This document shows, one piece after another, positions 8,194 to 16,780 of a stretch of DNA of 64,000 nucleotides. The stretch is from NCBI GenBank assembly GCA_037200885.1, contig JBBCIN010000003.1, forward strand, positions 806,001-870,000, read 5' to 3'. The DNA comes from PMG-095 sp037200885. GTDB taxonomy: Bacteria; Myxococcota_A; Polyangia; Polyangiales; Polyangiaceae. Position numbers and translations under genes: made by a program. Position 1 is the first letter of the stretch. Each line of letters starts with the position of its first letter. The notes below the pieces were generated by a model, which was not told where the DNA came from, ran no database searches, and was given only the letters and a program-made list of their open reading frames with translations.

Positions 8194-9619
8194 CAACGGT
8201 TATCCGCGCAATCTTGATGGTTGGGCAGCCGACACCGACGGGGACACTCTGGCCATCCTTGCCACAGGTCCAAATTCCATCGGAAACGGCCACGTCATTT
8301 CCAAGCATTGTTACATCACGCAATGTTTCTGGACCGTTACCAATCAGATTCACGTTTTTCAAGGGAGCAGTTAGTTTTCCGTCCTCGACCAGGTAGCTCT
8401 CGGTGAGCGAGAAGACGAAGTCGCCATTCGAAATGTCGACCTGGCCACCACCGAACGTCTTTGCATAAATGCCGCGTTTTACGCTGGCGAGTATCTCTTC
8501 TGGATCGTGCGGCCCGGCCAGCAGAACGGTGTTGGTCATCCGCGGCATGGGCGCGCACGTGAAGTTTTGACGCCTGCCATTTCCTGTGAAACCTACCCCG
8601 AAATGTTTGGCCGAGAGGCGGTCCTGGAGGTAGCCGCGAAGGACTCCGTTTTCGATCAGGACACTCTTCTTCGGCTCCACGCCCTCGTCGTCGATGTTGA
8701 TCGACCCGCGGCTTTGCAGGAACGTCGGATCATCGACCACGGTGCACAGCGCGCTCGCGACGGACTTGCCTACCTGCCCAGTGTAGTTGCTGGTGCCCTT
8801 GCGATTGAAGTCCGCCTCGAGGCCGTGACCCACCGCCTCATGAAGCAGGATGCCGCTGTCGCCCGGGGCCAAAATCACTTCCATCTGGCCCGCGGGGGCG
8901 GGGCGGGCATCCAGCAAGATCAACGCTTGTTTGGCGGCTTGCTCGGCGTGCCATTCCGGCGAAAGCCCGTCGAAATAGCCCAGAGTCATGCGACCACCGC
9001 CGCCACTGCGGCCGGACTCCCGACGCCCGTCTTTCTCGGCAATGGCGCGAACTCCAAAGCGCATCAGGGGCTGCACGTCGTGCACCAAGCGGCCGTCACT
9101 GGTGGCGATCAGGATCTCGCGTATCTCCTCCACGAACGAGGCATCGACCTTGATGATCCGTGAGTCGTGGGCCATTGCAGCGCGGCTGGCACGCTCCAAG
9201 AGCACGCGCTTGTCCAGCCCGGGAAGATCGATGGTTGGCCGATCGAGCTCGTAACGCGAGGGGATGGACAGCCGCTCGATCGCCAGCGGCGCGATGGTCT
9301 TACCGCCCTGAGCAATTCGGGCCGCGGTTTCCGCGGCGCGCTTCATCGCATCCCAGCTCAGGTCTTCGACGTGGGCGTAGCCCGTTGCATCGCCCATTTG
9401 CACGCGCACCCCGAGACCCATGCTCACGCTGCGCGAAGCGCTGCGCGTGATGCCCTCTTCGAAGCCAATCGCGCCGCTGGCGTGGTATTCGAAAAACAAA
9501 TCCGCGTACTCACCGCCGCGACTGAGCGCGATGGCGAGCAGCTTACGCGCCAGCTCGGCGTCGATCGCGCTCTCACCGCCGGGCCGGAACGGAGCTTGGT
9601 AAGAAGCACTTTGGGTCAT
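8174..9619 (-). CDS. tldD: TldD-family zinc metalloprotease
   Basis: TldD works with TldE/PmbA as a heterodimeric protease that degrades unfolded peptides and, in enterobacteria, processes microcins and the CcdA antitoxin. The metal site HEAVGHGLE is at residues 260-268 of the 481-residue form. The C-terminal half carries the typical glycine-rich segments (TFGGGQVDISNG, LIGNGPETL). The length matches the family. I chose the ATG at 9619 because GAGCGG precedes it; a GTG at 9643 would add eight residues. No pmbA/tldE partner is in the window. The 3' end runs up to or slightly into the response-regulator gene, so the two may be cotranscribed. Confidence 0.93.
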   Translation of the reverse strand: MTQSASYQAPFRPGGESAIDAELARKLLAIALSRGGEYADLFFEYHASGAIGFEEGITRSASRSVSMGLGVRVQMGDATGYAHVEDLSWDAMKRAAETAARIAQGGKTIAPLAIERLSIPSRYELDRPTIDLPGLDKRVLLERASRAAMAHDSRIIKVDASFVEEIREILIATSDGRLVHDVQPLMRFGVRAIAEKDGRRESGRSGGGGRMTLGYFDGLSPEWHAEQAAKQALILLDARPAPAGQMEVILAPGDSGILLHEAVGHGLEADFNRKGTSNYTGQVGKSVASALCTVVDDPTFLQSRGSINIDDEGVEPKKSVLIENGVLRGYLQDRLSAKHFGVGFTGNGRRQNFTCAPMPRMTNTVLLAGPHDPEEILASVKRGIYAKTFGGGQVDISNGDFVFSLTESYLVEDGKLTAPLKNVNLIGNGPETLRDVTMLGNDVAVSDGIWTCGKDGQSVPVGVGCPTIKIARITVGGTEIS

Positions 9620-10242
9620 GAATTCCGCTCGGGCAGAGTGCACATCGTCCCATCATGAGGCGCGTGGCTGAGCCGTGCAAGCGGCCCTCCCGTGACGACA
9701 ATATTTGCTCTGAACCTCCGAGATCGCTTGGCCTGAGGGGGCGATCGAGATCCAGCGCCGCAGCTCATTGCGCCGCCCTGTGCTCGGCCTAGGCGTAAGC
9801 ACACGGAGCCCATGTCCACCTTGCATCCCGAGCGCCCCCCTGAACCCGAGAAAGAGGCTCGACGTCTTTGGGCGTCGCGAGCGCAATCACTTTCAAGAGC
9901 GAGACCACTCAAATCAGGGCACGCGCGTCGTTGACGTCTCGAAGCACGGCCGAGCCGCGCTGACCCCCAATGTCATCGAGTTTCGATCGGCCGCTCCGAG
10001 CGCTTCGCGGCTTGGCGGTTGAAAATCTGGGAGCTGTACTAAGGCTCGCATCGGCGAAGCTCGTGCGAGTGGCAGCCGCGATCCAGCAACGCAGTACACA
10101 CGTCCCCCCGCGCACGAAGAATCGCGTCAGATCGGGACGGAACAGGATTGTTTCGCGCGCCGAAACCCGGCCCGCGGAACTGATGGCTGGAGGTTCGTAA
10201 AGGGAGCTAGCGCTGGCCGAGGACGATGATACCTTCGGCCCC
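9620..10242. other. 623-bp divergent intergenic region without a convincing gene
   Basis: This stretch separates tldD (-) from ppa (+) and should hold both promoters. Short open frames exist on both strands, but none has a Shine-Dalgarno, plausible composition or recognisable motif. I see only short inverted repeats, for example CTCGCA at 10050-10055 pairing with TGCGAG 13 bases later. I found no convincing -35/-10 pair. Confidence 0.5.
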
Positions 10243-10782
10243 GTGCACCCACTTCACGACATCTTGGTACCCGAGAGCCTCGAAGACTTCATCCCCGCCG
10301 TGATCGAGATCCCCCAAGGATCGAAGCTCAAGTACGAGCTCGACAAGCGGACTGGTCTGTTGATGCTCGACCGCGTGCTGTATTCATCGGTTCACTATCC
10401 GGCCAACTACGGCTTCGTACCGCAATCGCACGCGGACGACGGCGACCCGCTCGACATCTTGGTCTTGATGCAGGAGCCCGTGGTTCCGCTGACCATCGTC
10501 CGCGCCCGTCCGATTGGCGGCTTCTCGATGACCGACGACAAAGGCATCGACGACAAGATCATCGCCGTCGCCGTCGACGATCCCGCTTTCGCGCATTTGC
10601 ACGACGTCCACGAAATGCCGTCGCACATCACCATGGAGATCCAACGCTTTTTCGAGGACTACAAAGCCCTCGAGAACAAGATGAGCGTGGTCGAGGGCAT
10701 GTACGGCCGCGGCCGCGCGCTGGAAGTCGTGCGTGAGGCGTTGGCCGCATACCGTTCGGCCAGCGCTTGGAGCAAAGGCTAG
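10243..10782 (+). CDS. ppa: Inorganic pyrophosphatase (family I)
   Basis: This cytoplasmic Mg2+-dependent enzyme hydrolyses pyrophosphate to two phosphates and so pulls biosynthetic reactions forward. The 179 residues match bacterial family I enzymes. Visible signatures are SKLKYELDK (active-site Lys and Glu), YPANYGFVP, the metal-binding DDGDPLDILVL near residues 65-75, and DDKGIDDKIIAV. Translation starts at a GTG (10243); the only close ATG (10227) is out of frame. A strong hairpin terminator lies 20 bp after the stop, so ppa is probably transcribed alone. Confidence 0.95.
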   Translation: MHPLHDILVPESLEDFIPAVIEIPQGSKLKYELDKRTGLLMLDRVLYSSVHYPANYGFVPQSHADDGDPLDILVLMQEPVVPLTIVRARPIGGFSMTDDKGIDDKIIAVAVDDPAFAHLHDVHEMPSHITMEIQRFFEDYKALENKMSVVEGMYGRGRALEVVREALAAYRSASAWSKG

Positions 10783-10802
10783 GCCGCATCACGCAAGAAA
10801 AA

Positions 10803-10822
10803 GGGCCCGCCGACGCGGGCCC
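10803..10822 (+). terminator. Hairpin terminator after ppa
   Basis: GGGCCCGC (10803-10810) and GCGGGCCC (10815-10822) form a perfect 8-bp stem with a CGAC loop, preceded by an A-run (GAAAAA). Downstream there is only a short TATTT after 12 bases, so the U-tract is weak on the plus strand. It lies between the ppa stop and the valS start. Confidence 0.65.
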
Positions 10823-10855
10823 GTCCGCCGCTATTTCTGCTAGGTTCTCGCCCCC

Positions 10856-13702
10856 ATGTCAGGCGAGCCGAGCGACGAAAAACAGGACGAGAAGGCCGAA
10901 CTAGGCAAAGGCTACGAGCCGGCCGAGGTCGAACCCAAGTGGTACGCGTTTTGGCTCGAGCACGGCGTCTTCAACGCCAGCGTCGATCCCGCTGATCAGC
11001 GCAAACCGTACACGATCACGCTTCCGCCTCCGAACGTCACTGGCTCCTTGCACATGGGGCACGCGCTCGGCGATACGATTGAAGACGTGCTGATCCGGCA
11101 CAAGCGGATGCAGGGCTACAACACGCTCTGGCAACCGGGCATCGACCACGCGGGCATCGCCACGCAACTCGTCGTCGAGCGGCAACTGGCGCGCGAGGGC
11201 AAGACCCGGCACGACCTCGGGCGGGCCAAGTTCGTGGAGCGCGTTTGGGAATGGAAAGCCCAAAGCGGCGGGCGCATCGCCGAGCAAATGAAGGTGCTCG
11301 GCTGTTCGGCGGACTGGGCACGCTCCAAGTTCACCATGGATCCCGAGCTGCAACGCTCGGTCCGTGAAGCGTTCGTGCGTCTGCACGGTGAGGGTTTGAT
11401 TTACCGCGCCACGCGCTTGATCAACTGGTGCACTAGCTGCAGGACCGCGCTCAGTGACGTCGAAGTCGAGAGCGAAGAAGCCAACGGCGAGTTGTACGAG
11501 TTCGCCTACCCCGTGATCGACGCCGATCCGTCGGCCGGTGCCGCGGAGCTCGTGGTCGCGACGACGCGCCCGGAGACCATGCTCGGTGACACGGCCGTGG
11601 CCGTCCATCCGGACGACCCGCGTTACGAGCACCTCCACGGCAAGAAGCTGAAGCATCCCTTCCTGGATCGCGAAGTGCCGATCATTACCGACGCGATCTT
11701 GGTCGACATGGCGTTCGGCACTGGCGCCGTGAAAGTGACGCCCGGTCATGACTTCAACGATTTTGCCACCGGCAAACGCCACCAACTGGAAGAGATCAAT
11801 ATCTTGAACTTGGACGGTACGCTCAACGAGCGCGCGGCACAGTTCCAAGGCCTGAACGTGAAGCAGGCGCGCACCGCGGTGAAGAAAGCCCTCGCCGAGG
11901 CTGGCCTGGAACGCGGGACGAAAGCCCACAAACTGCAGCTGCCGCGCTGCACCCGCTCGAACACCGTGGTCGAACCGATCATCTCCACGCAGTGGTTCGT
12001 GGACATGAAGCCGCTGGCCGCGCCCGCGCTCGCTGCCGTGCGCGACAAGCGCACCGAGATCATCCCCGCTGAATGGGAAAAGACCTACGAGCACTTTCTG
12101 AACAACATTCAGGACTGGTGCATTTCACGGCAGCTCTGGTGGGGTCACCAGATCCCGGCATTTTACTGCGGCGATTGCGGGCACATCACCGTCACTCGCG
12201 AGGATCGTCCGAGCGCCTGCGAGAAGTGCGGGAAGGCGAACCTGACCCAAGATCCGGACGTGCTCGACACCTGGTTCTCGAGCGCGCTCTGGCCCTTCTC
12301 GACCCTGGGCTGGCCGGACAAGACGCCCGCGCTCGAGCGCTTCTATCCGACCAGCGACATGGAGACGGGCTACGACATCCTATTCTTTTGGGTCGCCCGC
12401 ATGATGATGATGGGCCTCCACTTCATGGGTGAGGTGCCGTTTCGGCGCGTGCTCTTGCACGGCATGGTGGTCGACGAAACAGGCGATAAAATGGGCAAGC
12501 TGAAGGGCAACACGCTCGATCCGCTCGACCTGATCTACGGCGCGGAGTTCTCCGCCATCGTGCAAAAGACGATGCCCGACGCCCCGGTCGACGAAGCGCT
12601 GGCGAAATTTCGCAAGGCGTACCCGTCATCGGCGCAAATGGGCAAGGGCTTCTCGGCCAGCGGCGCGGACGCGCTGCGCTTCACCTTGTGCAGCTACTCC
12701 CCGCAAGCCAAGCGCATCGCGCTCTCGCCCGCGCGCGTCGATGGCTATCGCAAGTTTTGCAACAAGATCTACAACGCGACGCGGTTCTCGCTCACCTATC
12801 TCGAGGGCCAGGGCGTGCCCGCCGAAGGCGCGACGCCCGCGCCCCAGCTCCTGGTCAATCGCTGGATCTTGTCGCGGCTCAGTTCCGCGGTGGAAGCCAG
12901 CACGCAAGGTATCGAGTCGTATCGGCTGGATGACGGCTCGAGCGCGCTCTATCACTTCTTCTGGGACGAGTTCTGCGCTTGGTTCGTGGAGATGACCAAG
13001 CCCATCTTCTTGCACGGAACCGAGCCGGAAAAGGCCGAAACGCGCCACGTCTTGGCGCACGCGTTGGAAGCCGCGCTGCGCGCCCTGCACCCGTACGCGC
13101 CGTTCATCACCGAAGATCTTTGGCAGCGCATCCCGCGACCTGGCTCGCGCCCGGTCTCGATCGCGCTCGCGCCCTACCCCACGGCCGCCGACGGCCGCAT
13201 CGATGCCAATGCGGAACGAGAGATGAACACCGTGATGGCCGTGATCGGCGCGGCGCGCGCGGTGCGGAGTGAGCACGACATCAAGCCAGGCGATGCGGTC
13301 AAGGTCGAGTTCCGCTCGCGCGATGCGGCGCTGCGTGCCTTGCTCGAAGCGCAGAGTCGCTTCATTGCTTTCTTGGTCCGCACGGACGGCGCGCCCACCG
13401 TGGTCGCCACGGGCGGTGAGCGACCCAAGGGCGCGGTGCTCACCGTGGCCGGTGAAGTGGACGTGCTCGTGCATTTGCGCGGGCTGGTCGACCCCGAGCA
13501 CGAAAAAGAGCGCGTCGAACGCAAGTTGAAGAAGATCCAGAAAGATCTCGAAGTGATGGGAAAGCGGCTGACCAACGCCAATTTCCTCAAAAACGCGCCG
13601 CCCGAGGTGGTGCTCGAGGCCAACCAGCAGAAGCAAGCGCTCGAGCGAGAGCAAGTCAATCTGACCGATAGCCTGAAATGGGTCGATGAACTGAAGCTTT
13701 GA
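10856..13702 (+). CDS. valS: Valyl-tRNA synthetase
   Basis: ValS charges tRNA-Val in the cytoplasm and edits mischarged Thr. The 948 residues match the family. The class I HIGH motif is HMGH (residues 66-69, after PPPNVTGSL). An editing domain is visible (TTRPETMLGDTAVAVHP near 225-245), as is a zinc-ribbon-like pair of Cys motifs (CGDC and CEKC near 440-460) inserted in the catalytic core. The C-terminal 70 residues are the usual tRNA-binding coiled coil (EHEKERVERKLKKIQKDLE). The second class I motif, normally KMSKS, reads KMGKL (about 545-549) followed by KGNTLDP; this departure is discussed as a finding. The ATG at 10856 lies 34 bp after the ppa terminator. It converges with a lipoprotein gene 6 bp downstream. 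Confidence 0.95.
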   Translation: MSGEPSDEKQDEKAELGKGYEPAEVEPKWYAFWLEHGVFNASVDPADQRKPYTITLPPPNVTGSLHMGHALGDTIEDVLIRHKRMQGYNTLWQPGIDHAGIATQLVVERQLAREGKTRHDLGRAKFVERVWEWKAQSGGRIAEQMKVLGCSADWARSKFTMDPELQRSVREAFVRLHGEGLIYRATRLINWCTSCRTALSDVEVESEEANGELYEFAYPVIDADPSAGAAELVVATTRPETMLGDTAVAVHPDDPRYEHLHGKKLKHPFLDREVPIITDAILVDMAFGTGAVKVTPGHDFNDFATGKRHQLEEINILNLDGTLNERAAQFQGLNVKQARTAVKKALAEAGLERGTKAHKLQLPRCTRSNTVVEPIISTQWFVDMKPLAAPALAAVRDKRTEIIPAEWEKTYEHFLNNIQDWCISRQLWWGHQIPAFYCGDCGHITVTREDRPSACEKCGKANLTQDPDVLDTWFSSALWPFSTLGWPDKTPALERFYPTSDMETGYDILFFWVARMMMMGLHFMGEVPFRRVLLHGMVVDETGDKMGKLKGNTLDPLDLIYGAEFSAIVQKTMPDAPVDEALAKFRKAYPSSAQMGKGFSASGADALRFTLCSYSPQAKRIALSPARVDGYRKFCNKIYNATRFSLTYLEGQGVPAEGATPAPQLLVNRWILSRLSSAVEASTQGIESYRLDDGSSALYHFFWDEFCAWFVEMTKPIFLHGTEPEKAETRHVLAHALEAALRALHPYAPFITEDLWQRIPRPGSRPVSIALAPYPTAADGRIDANAEREMNTVMAVIGAARAVRSEHDIKPGDAVKVEFRSRDAALRALLEAQSRFIAFLVRTDGAPTVVATGGERPKGAVLTVAGEVDVLVHLRGLVDPEHEKERVERKLKKIQKDLEVMGKRLTNANFLKNAPPEVVLEANQQKQALEREQVNLTDSLKWVDELKL

Positions 13703-13708
13703 AGCCCG

Positions 13709-15961
13709 TCACTCGGCCGAAAATTTCGGCAGCCCGATCGCCAGTGCGCTCGGGTCGAAAATGATCAGCGGCTCCAAGCCATTTTCCACGGTGAAGCGAA
13801 AACCGGCGTCGAAGGAGCCGCTGGGCAACGCGCCGCGCATCAGCACGGCGCTGGCCTGCGCTCCGAGGCGTGCATCGAGGCCGCGCCGCGCATCGCGACG
13901 GAGTGCCTGTGCCGCGGCGCAGACCTTGAGCTTCTTCTTCGCGCACTCGGTCTCCCGCTGCAAAGCGTCGAACTCGCGGCTCCACAACTCGAACCAAACG
14001 GCCGCGGCTTCGCCATGCACGGACGCGGCCAGCGCGGCAAACCCCGCGCGCAGCTGGGGCAAGGTCGAAGCCGGGGCGCCACGGGCGCCGAGCACCAACT
14101 CATAGCCCCGGATCAGCGCCAACAGATCCCGCGCGCGACTCAATTCCTCGGGCAATTCTGCAGTTGCGGCGCCGCTCAAGATCTTCGCGGCTTGCTCGAA
14201 GCGCTGTCCCTGAGCCAGCGCGCCCGAAGCATCGAGCACCGCGCGTAGGGCCAGGTCGGGCGGAATGTTGTCGCTGAGGAGCTGCCCGGAAACTCGGGAA
14301 AGGAGCTGGTAGGAGCGCTCGGACGAGTCGAGCAGCGCGCCCACTTCACTCACTCCGAGCACCATCCGCGCGCGTTCCAAAGGCCCACCCAGGCCTTCGG
14401 TCATGATCGTTGCAAGCTCGCTTCTGACCGCATCCAGGCGTTCACGCGAGCCAGTACTCGCGGTCAGCCAAACACCGAGCGCGCCGCGCGGCAGACGCAA
14501 ACCGGGGACCGTGTTCTCGGCCGGCAGCGCATCGACGAGCGGCGAGACATCGCGTTGGTGCGCAAGTACCGCCGCCACGGCCAGCACACCGGCCTGCGCG
14601 AAGCGACTCGTGTCCGTGTGAGCAAGGGTGAGCGCACGCGCAGCGAGGGCTTCTGCTTCCGCATCACTCCGCAGGCCCGAAGCGCGCGGCGACGACGACG
14701 GGCGAACGGTCGCCAAAAACAGCGCAAGTCCCGCCATTTGGGGGGCCGCGAGCGAGATTTGCACGAGTTGATCGTGGAGCCGCGCGACCCGCGCGAGGCC
14801 CTCTTCGCTGCGCAGTTCACCCTGAGCAAGATCGGACGCGGTATCGTGCATCCACGGGATCACGTGCGCCAACGCGGTATACACCTCGAGCGCTTCGTCG
14901 TCGCGGCCCGCACCGGTCTGCCAAGCGGTCTCGAGCAAGACGCGCGCTCGTTTTTCACCCGCGCTGGCATGAAAGGCTACTGCGCAAAGCGCGGCGCCAC
15001 CGACGTCGGGCGGCAGCTCCGGGCACGATGGATTGTCGATCAACGTCTCCGCGAGGGCAGCCGCGAGATCGAGGCGCGTCTTCGCCGCCTCGGTCTCGTG
15101 TTCGAGCAGTGCGCGCGCTTCTTCGACTCGACCCAAGCGCAACCAGGCGCGTGCGCGCGCCAACTTGGACGAAACATCCAACGGCGCCCCAGGCGCGGTT
15201 GCGACTCGCGCAGCCTCTATCAAGCGTTGCGTGCTGGCCAAGCCCGCGGCCGATGGCGGGCGACGCTTGTCGGCCTGAGCCTCGAGCAGCACCTGCGAGG
15301 CCCGCGCTGGATCGCCCGAGCGCGCCAGTTCCGCGGCAAATTCCAGGCGGTTTTCTGCGCTGGGCTCGACGCTCAGCAAGAGCTCGCGCGAACCGAGCAC
15401 GAGATCCCGACGACCCACGGTCAACGCGGCGCGCGCGACCAAGCGGCTCGCCAGGGCCGTGCCCTTGCCGTGCAGCGCGACGTCAGCGGCGCGATCGCGC
15501 AAGAAGTCGAGCGCGGCGCGCGTCGCTAGCTCGCGCACGAGCGAAACGCGTGCCGAATCCGGCGTGCTGGCGACGGGGTCATGCTCGATGCCCAAGATCC
15601 CGGCCAGCTCTTGGCTCCCAGTCGAGGTCGTGGCCAGCGCGTACAGCGCGCGTGGCGACGTCCCGCCCGCGGCCAAGTGCAAGAGCGGCAGCGTCTCGAC
15701 CAGAGGGCCGTCGTCACTCTGCACCGCGAGCTTGCGCTCGGCATCCAGACCGGCGAAGCGCGCTTGCAAGCGTGACAGCGCGCTGGGCGGCAGCGCGGAC
15801 AGCACCGGCGCGGGACGCGGGATCGAGCGCAGCGCTTGCGCCAAGCGCTCGCGTGGCCCCGCTGCCGGTGCCACTGGTGCCGGTTTTGGCGCAGGAATCG
15901 GCGGTGCTTTGGCAGGCGCACAGGAAAGCACCAGGAGCGGAGCGAGCAACGAGAAGCGCAT
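13709..15961 (-). CDS. Large helical-repeat lipoprotein, function unknown
   Basis: This 750-residue protein begins with a lipoprotein signal (MRFSLLAPLLVLSC, Cys14 as lipidation site) and a Pro/Ala-rich spacer. The rest is Ala/Leu/Arg-rich helix with regularly spaced helix pairs that resemble degenerate TPR/SEL1 repeats (for example ARAWLRLGRVEEARALLEHE). It has no catalytic motif I can name. The stop region of the upstream barrel gene and this start overlap by one base (TGATG at 15959-15963), so the two are almost certainly one operon and may act together at the outer membrane. I do not recognise a family. Confidence 0.6.
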   Translation of the reverse strand: MRFSLLAPLLVLSCAPAKAPPIPAPKPAPVAPAAGPRERLAQALRSIPRPAPVLSALPPSALSRLQARFAGLDAERKLAVQSDDGPLVETLPLLHLAAGGTSPRALYALATTSTGSQELAGILGIEHDPVASTPDSARVSLVRELATRAALDFLRDRAADVALHGKGTALASRLVARAALTVGRRDLVLGSRELLLSVEPSAENRLEFAAELARSGDPARASQVLLEAQADKRRPPSAAGLASTQRLIEAARVATAPGAPLDVSSKLARARAWLRLGRVEEARALLEHETEAAKTRLDLAAALAETLIDNPSCPELPPDVGGAALCAVAFHASAGEKRARVLLETAWQTGAGRDDEALEVYTALAHVIPWMHDTASDLAQGELRSEEGLARVARLHDQLVQISLAAPQMAGLALFLATVRPSSSPRASGLRSDAEAEALAARALTLAHTDTSRFAQAGVLAVAAVLAHQRDVSPLVDALPAENTVPGLRLPRGALGVWLTASTGSRERLDAVRSELATIMTEGLGGPLERARMVLGVSEVGALLDSSERSYQLLSRVSGQLLSDNIPPDLALRAVLDASGALAQGQRFEQAAKILSGAATAELPEELSRARDLLALIRGYELVLGARGAPASTLPQLRAGFAALAASVHGEAAAVWFELWSREFDALQRETECAKKKLKVCAAAQALRRDARRGLDARLGAQASAVLMRGALPSGSFDAGFRFTVENGLEPLIIFDPSALAIGLPKFSAE

Positions 15962-16737
15962 CAGAACCGGAACTGGCCGAGGAAGCTGAGCTCACGCCAG
16001 TCGAGCGTGTTGTTTTTGCCGAGGGCATTCGGAAAACGCAACATGCCGCCGATGTGAATGCCGTGCGCGACGCTGAAGAGCACGCCTCCTTCCAGCGGAA
16101 CCGTGAAATAGTCGCCGAAATTTTTCAGCGGGCCATCGAGGCCCGTGCCGACGAAGGGCGCAACGATATGCGTGACTTGAAAGTAAAACCAGAGCGGCAA
16201 GTGCACTGCATCTCCGTTGCCGATGTCCCGGTGGTTGACGCCGAAGTAGAGGCTGGGATCGTAAACCAACGCCACTTTTTCCGAGAAGTTGACGCGCCCC
16301 AGTATGCCCGCCTGCACGCCCACGAATACGTCCGGGCTCAACTGGTGAAGCGGCACCCCCGCGTGTAAATCGACCTCGAAATTGCGACCGCCCCCCAGGA
16401 AAATCACCGAGCCGAAGCCGACGTCGTTGTACGTATCGCGGAATTTCGGATCGTCACTGCCGCTGTTGAGGCGCAGCCCATTCTCGTGCGTGATGCCGAT
16501 CATCACGTGGTCCGTGACGCCCCAGAAGAAGTTGACGGGAAACTCCACCGGTTTGAAGGCGGAGTCCTTCGACATGTTGATGCGCATCAGTTCCGGACGC
16601 GCCGGGGTGCCGGTCAACTCGAAGCTGCCCTTGGGCAGCAAGAAGCTTTGGCGCGTCCATTCCTGAGCGCGGGCTACACGCGGCGCGGTGGCGAAAGCGA
16701 GCAGCAGAGCGACAGTGGCTGTCTTGAATTTGTGCAC
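15961..16737 (-). CDS. Probable outer-membrane beta-barrel protein
   Basis: The 258-residue protein has a signal peptide ending near VARAQ (residue 25) and then alternating hydrophobic/polar strands rich in Gly and aromatic residues. It ends in QFRF, and a terminal Phe is typical of proteins inserted by BamA. It starts at GTG 16737. It overlaps the large lipoprotein gene by one base, which suggests a barrel-lipoprotein pair. The 43-bp gap upstream to the AgmX-type gene on the same strand could make it a three-gene unit. The substrate or role is unknown. Confidence 0.6.
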   Translation of the reverse strand: MHKFKTATVALLLAFATAPRVARAQEWTRQSFLLPKGSFELTGTPARPELMRINMSKDSAFKPVEFPVNFFWGVTDHVMIGITHENGLRLNSGSDDPKFRDTYNDVGFGSVIFLGGGRNFEVDLHAGVPLHQLSPDVFVGVQAGILGRVNFSEKVALVYDPSLYFGVNHRDIGNGDAVHLPLWFYFQVTHIVAPFVGTGLDGPLKNFGDYFTVPLEGGVLFSVAHGIHIGGMLRFPNALGKNNTLDWRELSFLGQFRF

Positions 16738-16780
16738 GGAGCCGGCAGGCTACCACTAGACCGTCTCTGCCTGGCAAGCC

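Noticed and set aside
9616..9912. A 98-residue open frame in the gap upstream of tldD.
   Set aside because: It is Arg/Gly/Ser-rich with no motif and covers the tldD promoter area; it is typical of chance frames in GC-rich DNA.
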